Shown: in pieces, positions 59,180-64,000 of the stretch
How the letters are laid out: every line of letters starts with the position of its first letter
Position numbering within the stretch: position 1 is the first letter of the stretch
From: Terriglobia bacterium
Lineage (GTDB): Bacteria; Acidobacteriota; Terriglobia; Bryobacterales; Bryobacteraceae
Reading direction: 5' to 3'
DNA length: 64,000 nucleotides
Assembly (NCBI GenBank): GCA_021325235.1
Contig: JAJPHN010000031.1
Span: forward strand, 1-64,000
Position numbers and translations under genes: made by a program
The notes under the pieces: model-generated
Seen by the model: the letters and a program-made list of their open reading frames with translations, nothing else
Databases searched by the model: none
What the model was told of the DNA's origin: nothing

Positions 59180-60558
59180 GACGCAGCGCCGAGTTCGCTG
59201 CGAATAGCGTCGGCGATGCGCGCGGTCCATTTTTCGACTGCCTCGGCGGATTCGGCTTCAATCATGACGCGGGCCAGCGGCTCAGTTCCCGAAAAGCGAA
59301 CCACCACGCGCCCAGCCGAATGAAACTCCTGCTCCGCGGCGGCGATCTCGGATTGCACTGAAGCAAGCTCTTTCAAAGGCCGCTTGTGTTTGACGCGGAC
59401 ATTGACCAGCTTCTGCGGAAAGGTTTTGATGGCGTCGCTTAATTCATCGAGCGAACGCCCGCTGTCGCGCACAATTTCAAGGACTCGCAGGGCCGTGAGC
59501 AAGCCATCACCCGTGGTGGCGTAGTCGGTGAAGATGACATGGCCCGATTGCTCACCGCCGAGCACTGCTCCGCGTCTGAGCATCTCTTCGAGCACGTATT
59601 TGTCCCCGACCGGCGTGCGCAGCATGGCGATTCCTTCGCGCTCCAGTGCTTTTTCGAGTCCGAGATTCGACATTACCGTTGCAACCACCACGTTTCCCGG
59701 AAGCTTGCCGGCGCGCTTCAAAGCGGTGCCCGCCAGATACAGCACGGCATCGCCATCGACAACCTTGCCCGACTCCGAGACAAACAGCGCGCGATCCGCA
59801 TCGCCGTCGAAGGCAATGCCGAGATCCGAGCCGTTCTCTTTCACGCGCCGTTGCAGGTTATCGAGATGCAGCGAGCCGCAGTCGAGGTTGATATTGCGGC
59901 CGTCGGGCGAAGCGCCGATCCAGTCCACCTCAAGCCCGAGGCGCTTGAAGAGCCGGGGCGCAACTTCAGTTGCCGCTCCGTTGGCGCAATCGACCGTGAC
60001 GCGCAGCGGAAACTGACCCGCGACCGTGCCGGCCAGGTAATCGGTGTAGAGGTTATCGAGCGTGGCATCGGGCTGCAGCTTCTGCGGCTCGGCTTTTTCG
60101 CCGCTCTCGAGCCAGTTCATCATGGCCTGCTCAAGTTCGAGCTCCACCTCATCGGCCAGCTTGTAACCGGAATGGCTGATGACCTTTAGTCCATTGTCGT
60201 GATAGGGATTGTGCGAAGCCGAAATCATCACGCCCGCCACGAAATGTCCGGTACGGGTCAGGTACGCAACTCCCGGTGTGGTGATGACACCCGCGAAACG
60301 CGCCTCGACGCCCGAACGCTTGAGGCCGCCGGCTACCTGTTCGGCGAGCCACGGACCACTTTCGCGCGTGTCCATGCCGATCAGCACTTCCGCCGGGCCG
60401 CCACTCAGCTCCTTACGCGAAGCGCGGCGCGCCCACTCGCCCAGCGCAACGCCCAGTGCATGAGCGGTACGTGCATCGAGCGGGGCCTCGCCGGCTACGC
60501 CGCGAATTCCATCCGTCCCAAAAAGCTGTCGCGTTGCGGTTTCCTGAGTGCTCGCCAT
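59176..60558 (-). CDS. glmM: Phosphoglucosamine mutase
   Basis: A 460-residue phosphohexomutase that converts glucosamine-6-phosphate to glucosamine-1-phosphate for UDP-GlcNAc synthesis. LFGTDGIRGVAGEAPLDA, the phospho-Ser loop GVMISASHNPYHDNG (Ser115), the metal loop FDGDADR (Asp251, 253, 255) and the C-terminal phosphate-binding RFSGTEPLARVMIE are all present. GTDGIRG with SASHN favours GlmM over phosphomannomutase. It feeds peptidoglycan, and also BshA through UDP-GlcNAc. Confidence 0.95.
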   Translation of the reverse strand: MASTQETATRQLFGTDGIRGVAGEAPLDARTAHALGVALGEWARRASRKELSGGPAEVLIGMDTRESGPWLAEQVAGGLKRSGVEARFAGVITTPGVAYLTRTGHFVAGVMISASHNPYHDNGLKVISHSGYKLADEVELELEQAMMNWLESGEKAEPQKLQPDATLDNLYTDYLAGTVAGQFPLRVTVDCANGAATEVAPRLFKRLGLEVDWIGASPDGRNINLDCGSLHLDNLQRRVKENGSDLGIAFDGDADRALFVSESGKVVDGDAVLYLAGTALKRAGKLPGNVVVATVMSNLGLEKALEREGIAMLRTPVGDKYVLEEMLRRGAVLGGEQSGHVIFTDYATTGDGLLTALRVLEIVRDSGRSLDELSDAIKTFPQKLVNVRVKHKRPLKELASVQSEIAAAEQEFHSAGRVVVRFSGTEPLARVMIEAESAEAVEKWTARIADAIRSELGAAS

Positions 60559-60662
60559 GGCAATTCTGCTTTAAATCTTCGCCTCGCTGATAACGCGCAG
60601 GCTCATCCTAGTTTAGCCACCGAAAGGCCGTTTACAAGGGGCAGATCTTTCCGATCGAATTA

Positions 60663-60677
60663 CCTTCCGTAGTAAGG
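60663..60677 (+). promoter_or_regulatory. Short inverted repeat upstream of the Rrf2 gene
   Basis: CCTT (60663-60666) and AAGG (60674-60677) are arranged symmetrically around CCGTAGT in the 160-bp gap before the Rrf2 start. TACACT at 60697-60702 could be the -10. It may be an autoregulatory site, but the arms are only four bases. Confidence 0.25.
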
Positions 60678-60718
60678 ACGTCGGCATTGGGGGGATTACA
60701 CTTGAAGGTGGTCAAGAG

Positions 60719-61153
60719 ATGAACATCTCGGTGAAGAGTGAGTACGCGCTCAAGGCGGTCTTCGATTTGTCGTCTCAATACCTGGCTTCCTCACAGACAG
60801 CCACCATGCCGCCGGTCAAGATTGCCGATATCGCCAAACGCCAGAAAATCCCGCAAAAGTTCCTGGAACTGATCCTCGCCGGGCTGAAACAGAGCGGGTT
60901 TGTGGACTCGCGGCGAGGAGCCGAAGGCGGCTATCTGCTGGCGCGCTCGCCGGATACTATTACGGTGGGCGATGTCCTGCGGGCGGTCGAAAACATCCGC
61001 AGCAGTCCGCGCGCCCACGATAACCCCTTTACGCAGATCTGGGACCGGGTCGATTCCGCAGTATCCGAAGTGCTGGACAAGACCAGCTTCGGCGAGATCG
61101 CCCGCGAATGGCAGCAGAAGAGCGCGAAGTACGTCCCCAACTGGGACATTTGA
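60719..61153 (+). CDS. Rrf2-family regulator lacking cluster cysteines (CymR-like)
   Basis: A 144-residue Rrf2-type winged-helix repressor. SVKSEYALKAVFDLS and IAKRQKIPQKFLELILAGLK (recognition helix), then SRRGAEGGYLLARSPDTITV (wing), are typical. The region that in IscR or NsrR carries three Cys ligands (about 90-110) has none, and the whole protein has no Cys, as in CymR, the cysteine-metabolism repressor of Firmicutes. It is 3 bp upstream of cysK, which supports the same role. The link to cysteine is inferred from context. Confidence 0.85.
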   Translation: MNISVKSEYALKAVFDLSSQYLASSQTATMPPVKIADIAKRQKIPQKFLELILAGLKQSGFVDSRRGAEGGYLLARSPDTITVGDVLRAVENIRSSPRAHDNPFTQIWDRVDSAVSEVLDKTSFGEIAREWQQKSAKYVPNWDI

Positions 61154-61156
61154 AAG

Positions 61157-62119
61157 GTGACAGCTTTGATTTTTCAGGACAACTCCTTCAGCATCGGCCG
61201 GACTCCGCTCCTTAAGCTGAACCGCGTAGTCGAAGGCGCGAAGGCGACCGTGCTGGCCAAAATCGAGGGCCGGAACGCGGCGTTTTCGGTGAAGGACCGC
61301 ATTGGCGCAGCGATGATCTGGGATGCCGAAGAGCGCGGCCTGCTGAAGCCCGGCAAGGAGATCGTGGAGCCGACCAGCGGCAATACCGGAATCGCCTTAG
61401 CCTTTGTGGCGGCTGCGCGCGGCTATCCGATCACGCTGACGATGCCCGAAACCATGTCGCTCGAGCGGCGAAAAGTGCTGAAGGTGCTCGGCGCGAAGCT
61501 GGTGCTGACCGAGGGCCCGCTCGGCATGAAGGGCGCCATCGCCAAGGCCGAAGAGATACTCGCCTCCGATCCCGATCGCTACTTTCTGCCACAACAGTTC
61601 AGCAACCCAGCCAATCCGCGCATCCATTTTCAGACCACCGGTCCCGAGATCTGGGAAGACACCGAAGGCAAGGTTGACGTGCTGGTTTCGGGCGTCGGCA
61701 CCGGCGGAACGATCACCGGCGTCTCGCGCTACATCAAGCACGAGAAGAAATGGCCGCTGCTCTCGATCGCGGTCGAACCCACCGGTAGCCCTGTGATCTC
61801 ACAAGCGCTGAAAAAGCAGGAACTGAAGCCCGGCCCGCACAAAATACAGGGGCTCGGTGCGGGTTTCATTCCCGAAAACCTCGATCTGTCGATTGTCGAC
61901 CGCGTCGAGTTGGTGACCAATGAGGAATCGATCGAGATGGCGCGGCGGCTGTCCCGGGAGGAGGGCATACTGTCCGGCATTTCGTGCGGGGCTGCGGTGG
62001 CTGCGGCCGCGAAAGTCGCGCGTGAACCGGAGATGGCGGGCAAGACGATCGTAGTGGTTCTCCCGGATGCTGGCGAACGTTATCTAAGTTCCGTTCTGTT
62101 CGAAGGCATGTTCGAGTAG
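61157..62119 (+). CDS. cysK: Cysteine synthase A (O-acetylserine sulfhydrylase)
   Basis: A 320-residue PLP enzyme of the beta-family. Lys46 in [14 protein letters not shown] forms the Schiff base, [20 protein letters not shown] is the Asn loop and [17 protein letters not shown] binds phosphate. It makes cysteine from O-acetylserine and sulfide. The GTG start lies 3 bp after the Rrf2 stop. A likely bidirectional terminator hairpin is at 62222-62266. Confidence 0.95.
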   Translation: MTALIFQDNSFSIGRTPLLKLNRVVEGAKATVLAKIEGRNAAFSVKDRIGAAMIWDAEERGLLKPGKEIVEPTSGNTGIALAFVAAARGYPITLTMPETMSLERRKVLKVLGAKLVLTEGPLGMKGAIAKAEEILASDPDRYFLPQQFSNPANPRIHFQTTGPEIWEDTEGKVDVLVSGVGTGGTITGVSRYIKHEKKWPLLSIAVEPTGSPVISQALKKQELKPGPHKIQGLGAGFIPENLDLSIVDRVELVTNEESIEMARRLSREEGILSGISCGAAVAAAAKVAREPEMAGKTIVVVLPDAGERYLSSVLFEGMFE

Positions 62120-62221
62120 TTCTTATCGCCCAATAATAACGGCATATATCGAGAAAATCTGACCTGAACGTGCAACCCAAGTTCCGCTTTTCACGTTCTA
62201 ATAGGTACATCCCCGTAACGT

Positions 62222-62266
62222 GAGCGGGTGCTTTCACACCACCTACCAACCCAAAAGCACCCGTTC
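62222..62266. terminator. Bidirectional hairpin between cysK and the SDR gene
   Basis: CGGGTGCTTT (62225-62234) and AAAGCACCCG (62254-62263) pair perfectly. The stem extends three more pairs outward with one G-U, enclosing a C- and A-rich 19-nt loop. The genes on both sides converge on it. A T run is absent. Confidence 0.55.
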
Positions 62267-62275
62267 AATCTCACC

Positions 62276-63019
62276 TCACGCCAGCTGTCCACCATCCACA
62301 AATAAGAGCACGCCGTTCACGTACGCCGCGTCGTCCGAAGCCAAAAAGAGCGCCGGCCCGGCTACATCATCGGGCGTTCCCAGACGGCCCAGCGGGATCA
62401 CGCCGGATCCAGGGCCGTACTTCTTCTGAAAAGACTCTTCCTGCAGAATCGGTTCGGTGAGCCGGGTGCGGATGAGGCCCGGCCCAATGGCATTGGAGCG
62501 AATGCCGAATGGTCCGAGTTCGCGCGCGAGCGTCTTGGCAAGCAGATACAAGCCGGCTTTCGAAGCGTTGTAGTGCGCCAGCTGCGCTTCCCCATCCCAG
62601 GCATTGGTTGACGAAATAAAGACGAGTTTGCCGGAGCGGCGGCCAACCATCCCCGGCGCAAAGGCACGCGCCGCCAGATAGCCGCCGCGCAGATTCACTT
62701 GCTGCGTACGGTCCCAGGTGTCCACATCGAGATCGAGAAAGGGCACGGCGGGCGCGATCCCGGCGACGTACATCAGCACGTCGAGATGCCCGAAGCGGTC
62801 GAGATACTGCTGCGCCATCCGCTGTACCTGGTGCGTGTGGCGCACATCGCATTCGATCGCCCATGCGCGCATCTCCTCGGCGGCGGACTGGGCGGCGTCG
62901 AGATCCGCGTCTGCAATGGCGAGTTGGGCACCTTCACCTACCAGGCGCGCCGCGATCGCGCGTCCGATTCCATGTGCGCCGCCAACCACCAGCGCGTTTT
63001 GTCCTGCGAAGCGATTCAC
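62276..63019 (-). CDS. Short-chain dehydrogenase/reductase
   Basis: A 247-residue classical SDR. VVGGAHGIGRAIA (residues 12-23) is the dinucleotide loop. The catalytic Ser is in FISSTNAWD, and Tyr150/Lys154 are in YNASKAG. The usual NNAG motif is YVAG. ADADLDAAQS after the second strand suggests NAD(H). The substrate is unknown. The start is the GTG at 63017-63019, since no ATG fits the family N-terminus. Confidence 0.9.
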   Translation of the reverse strand: MNRFAGQNALVVGGAHGIGRAIAARLVGEGAQLAIADADLDAAQSAAEEMRAWAIECDVRHTHQVQRMAQQYLDRFGHLDVLMYVAGIAPAVPFLDLDVDTWDRTQQVNLRGGYLAARAFAPGMVGRRSGKLVFISSTNAWDGEAQLAHYNASKAGLYLLAKTLARELGPFGIRSNAIGPGLIRTRLTEPILQEESFQKKYGPGSGVIPLGRLGTPDDVAGPALFLASDDAAYVNGVLLFVDGGQLA

Positions 63020-63141
63020 TCTACTTTTAGACCACAGTCGCTTTCGAGCAGCTTCTGCGCCGGCCGACGAGGATGGGCTTCATGCTGGACAGGACGGGGA
63101 ACTGAAGCTGATTAGCGGAAAGAGAGGAAAGAGTTCGATTC

Positions 63142-63218
63142 TGGTGCGCCCGGAGTGATTCGAACACCCGACCTTCTGGTTCGTAGCCAGACGCTCTATC
63201 CAACTGAGCTACGGGCGC
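63142..63218 (-). tRNA. tRNA-Arg (ACG), CCA encoded
   Basis: On the minus strand GCGCCCG pairs with CGGGCGC, followed by A and an encoded CCA at 63142-63144. The anticodon loop CTACGAA gives anticodon ACG, normally deaminated to ICG in bacteria. The D loop (AGCTCAGTTGGATAGAGC) and T arm (TTCGAAT) are standard. Confidence 0.97.
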
Positions 63219-63291
63219 GCAATGCCTGACTGGATTCGCCCCGCGCGTGGTGCGCGGGCTCATTCAGAGTATAGCAGCGGGCCGGTCTCGC

Positions 63292-64000
63292 TCAGGTGGT
63301 CTGTGCGCCCAGGCTGGAATCCGCTACCGCCAGGCATTTCACGCAGTTGCGACCTGCGGCTTTGGCCTGATAAAGGGCCTCGTCGGCGACTCGCACCAGT
63401 TCGTCGAGAGTCCGCTCGGAGCCGTCGGAGACTGTCACGCCGAAGCTGGCCGACACACTGATTTCAAGCGCATCGACCATCATCTTGGTATTTTCTAAGC
63501 GTTGCCGCATGCGTTCAGCCTGGTGCGCCGCCTGCTCCAGGTCACAGTTGGGAAGGACCACCAGAAACTCTTCGCCGCCGTAACGGCCCACCTGGTCGTA
63601 GGTCCGCATGTTGCCGCGCAGGCGGGAAGCCGTCTCGCGCAACACCGCATCCCCGGCGAAATGCCCATAGGTGTCGTTGATCTTCTTAAAGTGATCGATG
63701 TCGAGCAGCACGACACCGACGGTCCGTTGATCGCGATGGCTGCGCGCCAGTTCCTGCTCGAGCACGGTCGAAATAGCCGAGCGATTGGGCAGCATCGTCA
63801 GCAAATCCTTGTTGGCACGGTCGCGAAGCTCTTCCCGCGCGCGCAGCAGATCCATCTGCAGATCCACGATTCGCTTGCCGACGCGCAGCCGCACCTGCAG
63901 CTCGTGCTGGTCGAAGGGTTTCACGATGTAATCGTCCGCGCCTGCTTCCAACCCTTCTACCGTCTCGCCTTTGCTGTTCTTCGAGGTCAGCAGCAGGATG
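63292..64000 (-). CDS. Receiver-GGDEF diguanylate cyclase (3' part; gene continues beyond the window)
   Basis: The visible part encodes the end of a response-regulator receiver domain (ILLLTSKNSKGET, then EAGADDYIVKPFD with the Lys-Pro signature). A short helical linker and a full GGDEF domain follow. The active site is GGEEF, and an RxxD inhibitory site (RTYD) lies five residues before it, so c-di-GMP synthesis with product inhibition is expected. The nucleotide motifs LLDIDHFKKINDTYGH and VADEALYQAKAAGRN are intact. The N-terminus with the phosphorylated Asp lies past 64000. Confidence 0.93.
   Translation of the reverse strand, partial: ILLLTSKNSKGETVEGLEAGADDYIVKPFDQHELQVRLRVGKRIVDLQMDLLRAREELRDRANKDLLTMLPNRSAISTVLEQELARSHRDQRTVGVVLLDIDHFKKINDTYGHFAGDAVLRETASRLRGNMRTYDQVGRYGGEEFLVVLPNCDLEQAAHQAERMRQRLENTKMMVDALEISVSASFGVTVSDGSERTLDELVRVADEALYQAKAAGRNCVKCLAVADSSLGAQTT

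Noticed and set aside
1-64000. CRISPR arrays, insertion sequences, integrases, prophage genes or a replication origin
   Set aside because: I found no regularly spaced repeats, no transposase or integrase motif and no DnaA-box cluster in my reading of the window.

Overview
The window looks like a chromosomal segment of a GC-rich Gram-negative bacterium, most likely an acidobacterium of the Bryobacterales (Solibacter/Bryobacter) type. The supporting signs are a very large TonB-dependent receptor with an N-terminal carboxypeptidase-regulatory domain, several secreted proteins carrying the same domain, an Omp85/BamA with a Skp partner, a bacillithiol gene (bshA), and many metabolic genes with signal peptides. 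I assign the taxon from gene content alone. I see no transposase, phage gene, CRISPR array or rRNA. Two tRNA genes (Leu-UAA near the left end, Arg-ACG near the right end) both encode CCA.

Layout. 0-7 kb: tRNA-Leu, an HU-type protein with a recognisable promoter and terminator, tatA, a Yip1-like membrane protein, a small copper-binding protein, an HD-domain/cyclophilin pair, and two paralogous secreted carboxypeptidase-regulatory-like proteins. 6.6-16 kb: a DUF433/DUF5615 toxin-antitoxin-like pair, bamA, skp, an ankyrin protein and pheS-pheT, with a 24-codon ORF bridging the two synthetase genes. 15.5-21 kb: secreted or exported enzymes (esterase, EEP-family hydrolase, amidohydrolase, Tat-exported sugar isomerase-like protein) and a decayed M23 peptidase gene. 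21-24.7 kb: a protein of three CheW domains coupled to a soluble chemoreceptor with four PAS modules. 24.7-27.1 kb: KDG-type sugar kinase and MFS transporter. 27-31.6 kb: rhomboid protease, an LmeA-like protein, PadR regulator, NYN/LOTUS protein and a free-standing B12-binding protein. 31.7-41.7 kb: a probable mannoside-use locus, with a GH38 alpha-mannosidase divergent from a TonB receptor, a sugar MFS and a secreted protein. 41.7-46 kb: DUF899 protein, a 700-residue orphan, anti-sigma factor and ECF sigma factor. 46-49.4 kb: bshA, then a patch of decayed glycosyltransferase genes around a DUF2127 protein. 49.4-57.6 kb: 7Fe ferredoxin, galU, a thioredoxin-fold lipoprotein, a tightly overlapping chain (2-hydroxyacid dehydrogenase, threonine dehydratase, Nudix, heme A synthase), a zinc-ribbon membrane protein, a PfkB sugar-phosphate kinase and a PNPOx-like protein. 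57.6-64 kb: ferredoxin-NADP reductase, a Cys-rich protein, a 52-residue protein, glmM, an Rrf2 regulator directly before cysK, an SDR, tRNA-Arg and the 3' part of a receiver-GGDEF gene.

Genes that plausibly work together: BamA and Skp in outer-membrane protein assembly; galU and glmM in envelope sugar nucleotides; the Rrf2 regulator, cysK and bshA in cysteine and low-molecular-weight thiol metabolism; the ferredoxin with the ferredoxin-NADP reductase; and the GH38/TonB/MFS set in glycan uptake. Many translation starts overlap the preceding stop (ATGA, TGATG, TTGA). About eleven transcription-unit-leading genes instead carry a TANNNT hexamer 6-10 nt before the start codon, which suggests very short or absent 5' leaders.
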